Positions 1-5,641 are shown, counted from the first letter of the stretch. The stretch: 5,986 bases of DNA from Treponema sp. (GCA_031259035.1 JAIRLZ010000099.1:1-5986), one strand, 5' to 3'. A program made the numbers and translations. Notes: a model not told the origin generated them from the sequence alone.

Positions 1-1142
1 TCCGCAAGCGTTTCGATCTTAACGCCGTCCACCTTGGTGATGATGTCGCCGCCAAGATACAGAATGCTTGATCCGTAGCGAACCGGTTCTGTTCCGGCGC
101 GTATGCCGGCTCTCTCGGCAAGACCGCCCTGTTTGGTGCGGGAAACAAGCAGCCCCATAGACACCGGCAACTGGGCGTATTTGACGAGACTGGGGAAAAG
201 TTGTACAACGGAGGCATCGATCCAGCCGCGGCGGACTCTTCCATATTGAATGAGTTCAGAAACGACCCGTTTCGCCGTATTCACCGGTATAGCGAAGCCG
301 ATGCCCACGGAACCGCCGGAGGGCGAGTAGATCATGGTGTTGATGCCGATCATGCGTCCCTGCGTGTCAAGCAGGGGACCTCCCGAATTGCCCGGATTGA
401 TGGAAGCGTCCGTCTGTATCATATCCCGAATGATGCGTTGGTTGGATGTTTTAATGGGGCGCCCCAGCCCTGACACGATGCCCACAGTCAACGTGCGTTC
501 CAACGCAAACGGGTTGCCTATGGCGAGAACTTTCTGCCCGACTTTGAGGTTGCCCGAATCGCCGAATGGAATAGTAGTCAATTCCACGCCTTTCGGCGGC
601 GTAAACTTAAGCGCCGCGATGTCGTTTTCCGGATCAACGCCGATGACGCTCCCTTCATATTGACTGCCGTCCGCAAGGTTGATGAACACTTTATTGGCTT
701 TTTCTATCACGTGATTGTTGGTAAGCACATAGCCCCTTGAGTCGATGATGGAGCCGGAACCGGAGCCGCCGTCTTGAGGAACCGCCTCCAAGAACCAGTT
801 GATCGCCACGGTTTCCGTCGTGATGTTCACCACCGCGCCGTTAAACCGCTCATACACCGTAATATTTTCCCGTTCGTCTTCGGTGTAAGGCTGAAGCGCC
901 GTATTCAAGGGCGCGGCAACCGGCAAAGGAGACGGCTGGGCGTCCCGCCCAAATCCGGACGAGGGGGCATCCCCCCCGGTCGTTTTTGCCGTTTCCGCCA
1001 CAATGTCCGCTGCGGTGTCCACCGCGGTGTCCGCGCTTTTTGCGGGAGGACGCATATATCCAAAGCCCACCGCAAGCGCAATCGCGATACACGCGCTGAT
1101 AATAGAAAAAAAGAGCGCCTGTTCCCGGCTGTATAGTTTCAT
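1..1142 (-). CDS. HtrA/DegP-type trypsin-like serine protease with PDZ domain (3' end outside window)
   Basis: This encodes a periplasmic serine protease of the S1C (HtrA/DegP/DegS) family, which degrades or trims misfolded envelope proteins. The start is the ATG at 1142, preceded by GAGG (1149-1152) with six bases between. Of the protein, 380 codons lie in the window. Residues 9-29 form one hydrophobic segment that is probably an uncleaved anchor or signal. An Ala/Pro/Asp-rich linker follows to about residue 90. The protease domain comes next, with the full catalytic triad: H144 in TNNHVIE, D174 in ENDIAALK and S253 in GNSGGPL. From about W307 a PDZ domain begins and reaches GGDIITKVDG before the window ends. 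The family is usually about 400 residues, so only the last part of the PDZ is missing. It lies downstream of the MATE gene on the same strand, 148 bases away, with its own promoter-like sequence. Family assignment is firm; the exact paralogue (DegP, DegQ or DegS type) is not. Confidence 0.95.
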   Translation of the reverse strand, partial: MKLYSREQALFFSIISACIAIALAVGFGYMRPPAKSADTAVDTAADIVAETAKTTGGDAPSSGFGRDAQPSPLPVAAPLNTALQPYTEDERENITVYERFNGAVVNITTETVAINWFLEAVPQDGGSGSGSIIDSRGYVLTNNHVIEKANKVFINLADGSQYEGSVIGVDPENDIAALKFTPPKGVELTTIPFGDSGNLKVGQKVLAIGNPFALERTLTVGIVSGLGRPIKTSNQRIIRDMIQTDASINPGNSGGPLLDTQGRMIGINTMIYSPSGGSVGIGFAIPVNTAKRVVSELIQYGRVRRGWIDASVVQLFPSLVKYAQLPVSMGLLVSRTKQGGLAERAGIRAGTEPVRYGSSILYLGGDIITKVDGVKIETLA

Positions 1143-1194
1143 GGCAAACCTCATAAATATGGAATAATGAGCCAAATTTTTTTAGAATTGACCT

Positions 1195-1230
1195 ATTATA
1201 AAATATAGCAACTTTATGCGTTTCTAACAA
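1195..1230 (-). promoter_or_regulatory. Predicted promoter of the HtrA-type protease gene
   Basis: On the minus strand TTGTTA (1225-1230) is followed after exactly 17 bases by TATATT (1202-1207), a good sigma-70-like pair. A perfect TATAAT overlaps just downstream (1195-1200) but has no good -35 at normal spacing. Either would give a leader of about 45-55 bases before the ATG at 1142. The prediction is from sequence only. Confidence 0.5.
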
Positions 1231-1290
1231 GCGTTTAATGAAAAAATCTATTTATGAACGGCGGGGCGGCGGTTTGCGGATAAATTGCAA

Positions 1291-2655
1291 TCACCCTTCG
1301 ATAAGCGCGTTTTTATTCTGCCAGCGTCCGCGCCGCCACCGCCATGCGTAGAACGCGCCGCGTGCGCACCAATCCGCCGTCATAGCTATCCACACGCCGG
1401 ACGGACCCATTCCCAGCGGATAGGCGAAGAGATACGCGGCGCTGACGCGCACCGCCCACATGGAGATTGCCGCGACGATCATGACAAAACGGGCGTCTCC
1501 AGCGGCGCGCAAGGCGTTTGGCAAGGTGAAACTCAGGGGCCACGATAGAGGCGTCATGACGCAGCTTGTCCATAGCAGCGCTTGCGCTATTTTTTTCGCT
1601 TCGTCGCTGAGGTTGAACACATTCAGGAGAGGATTCATCAAGAGAATTATCGTGACGCTCATCACCAGCGCCATACAGTGGGCGATTCTCATCAACCTCT
1701 TCGTGTAGCGCCGGGTGCTGTCAAAGTCTTTCGCGCCCACGCATTGCCCCACAATGGTCATCATGCCTATACCGACAGCCGTGCCGGGCATGATAGTGAA
1801 GGAGTTGATTGACCCGCTGATCGCGTTGGCGGCGATAGCCGTAGTGCCGAATGTAGTGAAAATACGGGACACGAGCACCTTCCCGATTTGAAACATGGAA
1901 CTTTCCACGCCGCTTGGGACGCCCACCTTCAAAATGCTGCGGATAACGCCGCCGTTAAGCCGGATGGAGAATAGTCCCGCAAGGGAAATGGGGCTGTACT
2001 TGTCCGTTAGGAGCATCGCGGTCAGGACAAAGGCGGCGGCGGCGCGGCTCGCCATTGTAGCAAGACCGGCGCCGAGTACGCCCAGATGAAAGCCGAAAAT
2101 CAAGATGGCGTTGCCGGTTATATTGAGGATGTTGACGAGCAATGAAATCAGCATGGAAATCCGGCTGTTTCCCACGCTCCGGTACAGGGAAGCCGTCGCG
2201 TTGTAAATCGCAAGAAACGGATAACTTACCGCGCTCAACATAAAATACGTTTTCGCGGCTTCCATGACGTCCGCTTCGATGCGTCCGTACACGAGGCGCA
2301 GTATGGGAACGCATAACGCCACGGTAAAAATCATGATCGCCAATGACATGACCGCCGTTGTGTACATCAACTGGCGGGCGGCGACTCGCGCCTTTTTCGT
2401 GTTCCGCCTGCCGATATACTGGCTGACCACCACGCTGCCGCCTGTCGCAAGCGCGCCAAACGCAATGACCAGCAGCATGTTGATGGAATCTACCAGAGAC
2501 ACGCCCGACACCGCGTATTCCCCAACGCTCGCCACCATGATCGTATCCGCCAGCCCGATAGCAACCGTGAGAATCTGCTCCACTATTAGGGGAATAAGGA
2601 GCCGCCACAGTTCCCGCCCTTTCCACTGTTCAGCTATTGTATTGTTGATTTCCAA
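1291..2655 (-). CDS. MATE-family multidrug/Na+ efflux transporter
   Basis: This is an inner-membrane transporter of the MATE (NorM/DinF-like) family, which exports cationic drugs or metabolites in exchange for Na+ or H+. It is 454 residues, the normal family length, and almost entirely hydrophobic with short charged loops, as expected for twelve membrane segments in two halves. Family-like sequence includes LADTIMVASVGEYAVSGVS near residues 35-53 and GALATGGSVVVSQYIG near residues 67-82. A second-half counterpart, GTAVGIGMMTIVGQCVGAKD, lies near residues 290-310. The start is a TTG at 2655. The next upstream in-frame codons run into a TGA with no ATG or GTG between, and the first internal ATG would delete the first membrane segment. 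AAGG (2665-2668) lies nine bases upstream as the probable ribosome site. The substrate cannot be told from sequence. It sits between tyrS and the protease gene, with no evident functional link. Confidence 0.93.
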   Translation of the reverse strand: MEINNTIAEQWKGRELWRLLIPLIVEQILTVAIGLADTIMVASVGEYAVSGVSLVDSINMLLVIAFGALATGGSVVVSQYIGRRNTKKARVAARQLMYTTAVMSLAIMIFTVALCVPILRLVYGRIEADVMEAAKTYFMLSAVSYPFLAIYNATASLYRSVGNSRISMLISLLVNILNITGNAILIFGFHLGVLGAGLATMASRAAAAFVLTAMLLTDKYSPISLAGLFSIRLNGGVIRSILKVGVPSGVESSMFQIGKVLVSRIFTTFGTTAIAANAISGSINSFTIMPGTAVGIGMMTIVGQCVGAKDFDSTRRYTKRLMRIAHCMALVMSVTIILLMNPLLNVFNLSDEAKKIAQALLWTSCVMTPLSWPLSFTLPNALRAAGDARFVMIVAAISMWAVRVSAAYLFAYPLGMGPSGVWIAMTADWCARGAFYAWRWRRGRWQNKNALIEG

Positions 2656-2675
2656 TTGGATTTGCCTTGACTGTC

Positions 2676-2704
2676 AGTATAGCGCATTGCGAAGGATTAA
2701 TGAA
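2676..2704 (-). promoter_or_regulatory. Possible promoter of the MATE gene
   Basis: A TATACT box (minus strand, 2676-2681) lies about 20 bases before the TTG start of the transporter gene. The hexamer 17 bases upstream is TTCATT (2699-2704), a poor -35. The position in the 106-base gap after tyrS supports it, but the match is weak. Confidence 0.3.
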
Positions 2705-2721
2705 TCGCGGAAAATCACAGC

Positions 2722-2747
2722 GGGGCGAGCGATAAACATGCCGCCCC
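2722..2747 (-). terminator. Stem-loop after tyrS, possible weak terminator
   Basis: GGGGCG (2722-2727) pairs with CGCCCC (2742-2747). An extra inner GC/GC pair follows after one bulged base, and the loop is nine bases. It begins 15 bases after the tyrS stop codon. On the minus strand the hairpin is followed by GCTGTGATTTT, so the T-run is short and displaced. It could attenuate transcription between tyrS and the MATE gene. Confidence 0.35.
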
Positions 2748-2761
2748 AGCCCCGTTTTCCT

Positions 2762-4075
2762 TTATACGCTCACCACCCTGCAAAACCGCTTCCTTCCAGC
2801 TCTCAGGATTATCTCGCCCTCTTCATCGAGTTTGTCCGCGCTGACAAGCGCCGCGATGTCCGCGACAGCCGTAAAATCTCCCCGCAAGCCAATGCACGCC
2901 CCGCCCTGCTGTACAATGCGGCGGGCTTCGCTCTTGGTGACGCAGAGATGCGCGTCAAAGAAAAGGTCGACGATGTTGTAACCGGCTTCAAACTTTGAAC
3001 GGGCAAGCTGGACGCTTGGCATCGCGGACTTGTCGCCGCCCGCGCCGCCAAAACTGGCGCGGGCGCCGGACAGGGCTTTGTCGGCTTCGTCCTTGCCGTG
3101 TATGAGCGCGGTGACTTCCCAAGCCAGCCGCTCCTTCGCCTCGTTGGGATTTTTGTCCGGCGCGGCGAGGGCATCGCACTCTTCAATGGGGAGAAAGGTG
3201 AACATGAGGAGGAAGCGCCGTACGTCGGCGTCCTGTACATTCCGCCAGTATTGGAAAAAGTCGTAGGGCGCGGTGGTGTCCGGGTCAAGGAACACCGCCC
3301 CTTGCTCTGTCTTGCCCATTTTCTTGCCGTCCGCGGTGGTGACAAGTGGAAAGGTGAGGCCAAACACCGTTGCGGCGGGAACCGCGCCGGCGTTTTCCGC
3401 GCCGCATTCAAGGCCGCATTCAAGGCCGCATTCAAGCCGCCTGATGAGGTCGGCGCCCGCCGTGATGTTGCCCCACTGATCGTTGCCCCCTATCTGGAGA
3501 CGGCACCCGTATTTTTTGTATAACTGATAAAAGTCGTAGCTTTGCAAAAGCTGATAGTTGAATTCAATAAAAGAAAGACCCGCATCGGATTCGAGGCGCA
3601 TCTTGTAAGACTCAAACGAAAGCATACGGTTTACGGAAAAATGGCTGCCGATCTCCCGCAGGAAGTCAATGTAGTTGAGATTGGCAAGCCATGTTTTGTT
3701 GTTTTCATATAGTATGTTGGCCGCCGCATTGTTCGGCAGCGCGGCGAAAAACCGGTTGAGCTGGCTGGTGATGGAAGCCGCGTTCTCATCAAGCTGTTCG
3801 TAGGAGAGCATTTTCCGCATGGTTGTCTTGCCGGACGGATCGCCGATGCGGGCGGTTCCCCCGCCAATCAGGACTATCGCCTTATGGCCTGCTTCGAGAA
3901 GATGCCTCATGGCAAAATACGGCACCATGTGTCCGATGTGCAGGCTCGGCCCGGTGGGATCGCACCCCTCGTAAAACGTGATCGGCCCCTGATCCATGAG
4001 GAGAGACAGTTTCTCCGCGTCCGTACATTGCTGAAAGAACCCTCGTGATTTCAAACATTCCAAAGTTTTGTTCAT
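2762..4075 (-). CDS. tyrS: Tyrosyl-tRNA synthetase (class I), with repeat-built insertion
   Basis: This cytoplasmic enzyme activates tyrosine with ATP and charges tRNA-Tyr. The 437-residue protein has a class I catalytic domain with HIGH at residues 46-49 and the KMSKS-equivalent KMGKT at 252-256. Tyrosine-pocket residues are recognisable by their motif context: Y35 in FYEGCDPTG, D79 in GDPSGK, Y174/Q178/D181 in FNYQLLQSYDF, and Q200 in GGNDQWGNI. The C-terminal part (about 370-437) is an S4-type RNA-binding domain that recognises the tRNA. Residues 214-236 between GADLIRR and VFGLTFP form a linker of about 23 residues, where E. coli TyrRS has about five. It begins with LECG three times in a row. 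The ATG at 4075 is the first possible start after an in-frame TAG. No Shine-Dalgarno is visible before it. Family and function are certain; the role of the insertion is unknown. Confidence 0.97.
   Translation of the reverse strand: MNKTLECLKSRGFFQQCTDAEKLSLLMDQGPITFYEGCDPTGPSLHIGHMVPYFAMRHLLEAGHKAIVLIGGGTARIGDPSGKTTMRKMLSYEQLDENAASITSQLNRFFAALPNNAAANILYENNKTWLANLNYIDFLREIGSHFSVNRMLSFESYKMRLESDAGLSFIEFNYQLLQSYDFYQLYKKYGCRLQIGGNDQWGNITAGADLIRRLECGLECGLECGAENAGAVPAATVFGLTFPLVTTADGKKMGKTEQGAVFLDPDTTAPYDFFQYWRNVQDADVRRFLLMFTFLPIEECDALAAPDKNPNEAKERLAWEVTALIHGKDEADKALSGARASFGGAGGDKSAMPSVQLARSKFEAGYNIVDLFFDAHLCVTKSEARRIVQQGGACIGLRGDFTAVADIAALVSADKLDEEGEIILRAGRKRFCRVVSV
3401..3436 (-). repeat. Three exact 12-bp tandem repeats inside tyrS
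   Basis: GCCGCATTCAAG (plus strand) occurs three times without a break (3401-3412, 3413-3424, 3425-3436). Because the unit is four codons long the frame is kept, and each copy encodes LECG (TyrRS residues 214-225). The identity at DNA level points to recent expansion by slippage or unequal exchange. Confidence 0.97.
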
Positions 4076-4081
4076 GCCGGT

Positions 4082-4110
4082 ATTCTAGCATTTCAGGAGG
4101 GGACATGCAA
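4082..4110 (-). promoter_or_regulatory. Predicted tyrS promoter giving a leaderless mRNA
   Basis: On the minus strand TTGCAT (4105-4110) is separated by 17 bases from TAGAAT (4082-4087). Only six bases lie between the -10 box and the tyrS ATG, so the expected start of transcription is the A of the ATG or very near it. The lack of any ribosome-binding sequence before tyrS fits this. The -35 matches the consensus at three of six positions only. Confidence 0.4.
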
Positions 4111-4139
4111 GTGGGCGTCTTCAAGCCGATCTGTCCCCT

Positions 4140-4202
4140 CCATGACGGCAAGGACACGGCGGCACAGTCCGCAAGCAGGGCGGCAATAGACAGCTTTTTC
4201 AT
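4140..4202 (-). pseudogene. Relic of a signal-peptide gene start (MKKLSIAALLAD)
   Basis: From the ATG at 4202 the minus strand reads MKKLSIAALLADCAAVSLPSW, which looks like the beginning of an exported-protein signal peptide. GAGG lies nine bases upstream. The frame then runs into sequence with no recognisable character and overlaps tyrS out of frame to a stop at 3882. The first 34 bases match a second relic at 5302-5335 at 32 positions, so this looks like the surviving 5' end of one member of a paralogous family. It could instead be a short live peptide gene; nothing shows expression. Confidence 0.35.
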
Positions 4203-4225
4203 AATGAACCGCCTCATAGCGGCTG

Positions 4226-4247
4226 TTTCAAAATTTCAGTTTTGAAA
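4226..4247. repeat. Family B-like palindrome with minimal loop (copy B0)
   Basis: TTTCAAAA (4226-4233) and TTTTGAAA (4240-4247) form a perfect 8-bp stem around TTTCAG. The outer sequence GGCTGTTTCAAAAT resembles the family B arm AGCCTGTTCCAAAAC. The central TTCA also occurs as the loop of the family A copy at 5837-5878. Confidence 0.6.
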
Positions 4248-4354
4248 TAACAACCTTAGATTTGAAGGTAAAAAACGGGCGTTGGACTGCTTTTTCGGAA
4301 GCTTTTCCCAGAAAATCTACAAGCGCAACAGGCTGCTAGGCGAACAGGGGCCAA
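4248..4354. other. Intergenic stretch without a recognisable gene
   Basis: Between the B0 palindrome and the hairpin cluster there is no frame with a start and ribosome site on either strand. Small imperfect palindromes such as GGAAGCTTTTCC (4298-4309) and an AACAGGCT (4327-4334) that echoes a family B end are present. I see nothing else that can be named. Confidence 0.4.
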
Positions 4355-4370
4355 GCCGCCTGCCGGCGGC
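4355..4370. repeat. Short G+C-rich hairpin
   Basis: GCCGCC[TGCC]GGCGGC forms a perfect 6-bp stem immediately before the family C double hairpin. There is no T-run on either side, so it is not a convincing terminator. Confidence 0.6.
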
Positions 4371-4372
4371 GT

Positions 4373-4421
4373 CCCCAGCTTCGCTGGGGCGCGCAAGCAG
4401 TCCTGTTACGCGCGGTTGCGC
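4373..4421. repeat. Family C double-hairpin repeat (copy C1)
   Basis: Hairpin one is CCCCAGC[TTC]GCTGGGG (4373-4389). Hairpin two has arms GCGCAA (4391-4396) and TTGCGC (4416-4421) around a loop containing CAGTCCTGTTACGC (4398-4411). The same order, with a nearly identical loop but different arm sequence, is found at 5642-5687, and hairpin one alone recurs at 5570-5586. Confidence 0.7.
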
Positions 4422-4440
4422 TTGCTTCATTTATTTTTAA

Positions 4441-4484
4441 GCCTGTTCCAAAACTGACGCCATAAGGCGCGTTTTGGAACAGCC
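4441..4484. mobile_element. Family B palindromic miniature element (copy B1) with 9-bp flanking duplication
   Basis: CTGTTCCAAAAC (4443-4454) is perfectly complementary to GTTTTGGAACAG (4471-4482). Inside is a second small stem CGCC/GGCG around ATAA. The 44-bp unit is flanked by TATTTTTAA on both sides (4432-4440 and 4485-4493), as expected for a target-site duplication. The right-hand duplicate contains the stop codon of the DUF2141 gene, so the element appears to have landed exactly at that gene's end without damaging it. The flank is AT-rich, which raises the chance of coincidence. No transposase is encoded. Confidence 0.6.
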
Positions 4485-4489
4485 TATTT

Positions 4490-4909
4490 TTAAAATCTCA
4501 CAAAAGGCGCTATCATTTTATCGTTACGGCCATTTACCCTAAATCTTAACGTGTTATAATTTCCAGGAATTTTACCAGTCATATTTGACAACCCATATGG
4601 TTCTTTTGGTATGCCAAACACACCATAATCCATTTCCCCATTTCCATTGCTATCCTGATGAATTCCTATCACATATTCACCTTCTGTCATTTGAAGATCG
4701 AGCCTCACAGTTGTATGGCTTGGCTCTATTTCAAAAAGCCTTTCCGGTTTATTTTTTTTATACGATTCTTCACTGAAAAAAATCCCCACATATATTGTCC
4801 CGCCGTTTATTGTTACATTGTCGATTTCTATAACAAACGGAACATCCGCATTTATATTTTTTACGCAAAACATAAAAAATAAAACTATAATTACTTTATT
4901 CTTTAACAT
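4490..4909 (-). CDS. Secreted DUF2141 domain protein
   Basis: This is a small exported protein of the DUF2141 family, whose function is unknown. The start is the ATG at 4909: GGAGAGG lies just upstream, with six bases between GAGG and the ATG, whereas the in-frame ATG at 4927 has no ribosome site. The product has 139 residues. Residues 1-21 are a signal peptide (hydrophobic IIVLFFMF core, ending INA before D22). The rest fits a single beta-rich domain. The diagnostic block is D86 to D94 (DSNGNGEMD), then GIPKEPYGLSN at residues 99-109. The first part resembles a calcium-binding DxNxNGxxD loop; the His common before it in the family is Gln here. One sampled 60-base line of the gene is 33% G+C, against well over 60% in parts of tyrS, and palindromes of the same family lie on both sides. 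Both suggest separate ancestry. The family call rests on motif recognition. Confidence 0.87.
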   Translation of the reverse strand: MLKNKVIIVLFFMFCVKNINADVPFVIEIDNVTINGGTIYVGIFFSEESYKKNKPERLFEIEPSHTTVRLDLQMTEGEYVIGIHQDSNGNGEMDYGVFGIPKEPYGLSNMTGKIPGNYNTLRFRVNGRNDKMIAPFVRF

Positions 4910-4950
4910 CTTACACCTCTCCGCCATTAACTTTCATGTTTATTCTGATG

Positions 4951-5030
4951 AGCCTGTTCCAAAACGCGAACCTTCGGTTGCGAACCTTCGGTTTGCGAAC
5001 CGCAGGTTCGGGTTAGTTTTGAAACAGGCT
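4951..5030. mobile_element. Family B palindromic miniature element (copy B2) carrying a 14-mer array
   Basis: The ends AGCCTGTTCCAAAAC (4951-4965) and GTTTTGAAACAGGCT (5016-5030) are inverted repeats matching at 14 of 15 positions. Between them lie two exact tandem copies of GCGAACCTTCGGTT (4966-4979, 4980-4993) and a diverged third unit. The stretch 4981-5010 is itself an imperfect palindrome. The element is flanked by CTGATG on both sides (4945-4950, 5031-5036), a candidate 6-bp target duplication. It lies 42 bases upstream of the DUF2141 start codon and so may be in that gene's leader or promoter. Confidence 0.65.
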
Positions 5031-5064
5031 CTGATGATATATGAACGCCATATTCAATGAACCT

Positions 5065-5084
5065 CCCCGACCCAAGGGGCGGGG
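5065..5084. repeat. G+C-rich hairpin, possible transposon-end remnant
   Basis: CCCCG (5065-5069) pairs with CGGGG (5080-5084), with further CC/GG pairing inside. It is preceded by AATGAACCT and followed by TAGGAGACCCC. The layout recalls hairpins at the ends of IS200/IS605-type elements, but no tnpA or tnpB sequence is present, so the origin is unproven. Confidence 0.35.
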
Positions 5085-5167
5085 TAGGAGACCCCACTGC
5101 GAATAAAACACTCGTCCATTTATAGATATTTTATCTTCTTATCCGGTTTATGTAAACATATATGTTC

Positions 5168-5241
5168 TATAGGGAACCTCTAAAAACTGTCGAACCGAAG
5201 GTTCGCTAACCGAAGGTTCGCGTTTTTAGAGGTTCCCTATA
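5168..5241. mobile_element. Family A palindromic miniature element (copy A1) carrying the 14-mer array
   Basis: TATAGGGAACCTCTAAAAAC (5168-5187) and its perfect 20-bp complement (5222-5241) enclose 34 bases. These hold two exact reverse copies of GCGAACCTTCGGTT (5193-5206, 5208-5221). The same 14-mer fills the family B element at 4951-5030, although the outer arms are unrelated. TATA at each end may be a 4-bp target duplication, but since it is palindromic it may equally be part of the arms. Confidence 0.7.
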
Positions 5242-5335
5242 ATATTCCCCAACCACTGTCAAGCGCAATTGCACATAACAGGTGACAATCACCGCCGCCC
5301 GCCGCAAGCAGGGCGGCAATAGGCGGCTTTTTCAT
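5237..5335 (-). pseudogene. Relic of a signal-peptide gene start (MKKPPIAALLAA), cut by element A1
   Basis: The ATG at 5335 is preceded by GGAG with six bases between, a very good ribosome site. The 32-codon frame begins MKKPPIAALLAAGGGD. Its stop codon is supplied by the end of the family A palindrome (5237-5239). Its first 34 bases match the relic at 4169-4202 at 32 positions. It therefore looks like the 5' end of a gene for an exported protein that was lost by decay or by arrival of the palindrome. A functional short peptide cannot be excluded but nothing supports it. Confidence 0.4.
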
Positions 5336-5491
5336 ACAAATCTCCAAAAAAGGCGCCTGACGCAACATCATAAACTTAAGACAAAAATCCCCCACATAAG
5401 GTACGCTTCATAAGGGGCTATGGACCATTGGGAGGGGATAGATCGGTTTGAACTGGCGCGACAGCTTATAGCGTTCCGGCGGTATATGACG
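5336..5491. other. Intergenic stretch without a recognisable gene
   Basis: No frame with a start codon and ribosome site was found on either strand. CATAAGG occurs twice 14 bases apart (5395-5401 and 5409-5415). The minus strand here would hold the promoter of the relic at 5237-5335, but no convincing -35/-10 pair is visible. Confidence 0.4.
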
Positions 5492-5540
5492 TTTTGGCAA
5501 GCCCGATAAAGGAAACCGTAGGTTTCCAGGGCTTGCAAAA
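5492..5540. repeat. Long nested hairpin
   Basis: GCAAGCCC (5497-5504) pairs with GGGCTTGC (5529-5536), and TTTT/AAAA continue outward after one bulged G. Inside, GGAAACC (5511-5517) pairs with GGTTTCC (5521-5527) around GTA. The structure leads directly into the family C copies to its right. There is no tract of Ts that would make it an obvious terminator. Confidence 0.7.
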
Positions 5541-5569
5541 ATGTGGGTGGAGTGTGGCGTGGGAATGTT

Positions 5570-5586
5570 CCCCAGCTACGCTGGGG
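5570..5586. repeat. Family C first hairpin alone (copy C2)
   Basis: CCCCAGC[TAC]GCTGGGG differs from the hairpin at 4373-4389 by one loop base. It is followed by GCGCGTAGCGGAATGACC and not by the CAGTCCTGTTA loop, so this copy lacks the second hairpin or has diverged there. Confidence 0.65.
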
Positions 5587-5641
5587 CGCGTAGCGGAATG
5601 ACCTAGCCGACTGGAACCCCGGAGCGACCGAAGGGAGCGTT

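Noticed and set aside
1231..1290. Terminator after the MATE gene
   Set aside because: There is a run of Ts on the minus strand (about 1241-1246), but the G+C-rich sequence before it does not fold into a stem, so no intrinsic terminator can be claimed.
2264..2998. Long plus-strand open frame of 244 codons opposite the MATE gene and tyrS
   Set aside because: It lies across two well-supported minus-strand genes in antisense, has no ribosome site or recognisable domain, and is explained by the high G+C content of the genes beneath it.
4105..4245. Plus-strand frame beginning at an ATG four bases after AGGAGG
   Set aside because: The ribosome-site match is good, but the peptide has no recognisable features, the spacing is short, and the frame runs antisense through the tyrS promoter and the signal-peptide relic and ends in a palindrome.
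4441..4484. Copy B1 as an ordinary terminator of the DUF2141 gene
   Set aside because: The hairpin is in the right place, but on the minus strand it is followed by TTAAAAATAAAT with no T-run, and the flanking duplication explains it better as an insertion. Some termination effect remains possible.
4441..5030. DUF2141 gene as cargo of a composite transposon bounded by two family B elements
   Set aside because: Each element has its own pair of flanking direct repeats (TATTTTTAA and CTGATG), which implies two independent insertions and not one move of the whole block. No transposase is present.
4966..5221. CRISPR-like repeat array from the four GCGAACCTTCGGTT copies
   Set aside because: The units are 14 bp, follow each other with no or one base between and no spacers, and lie in opposite orientations inside two hairpins.
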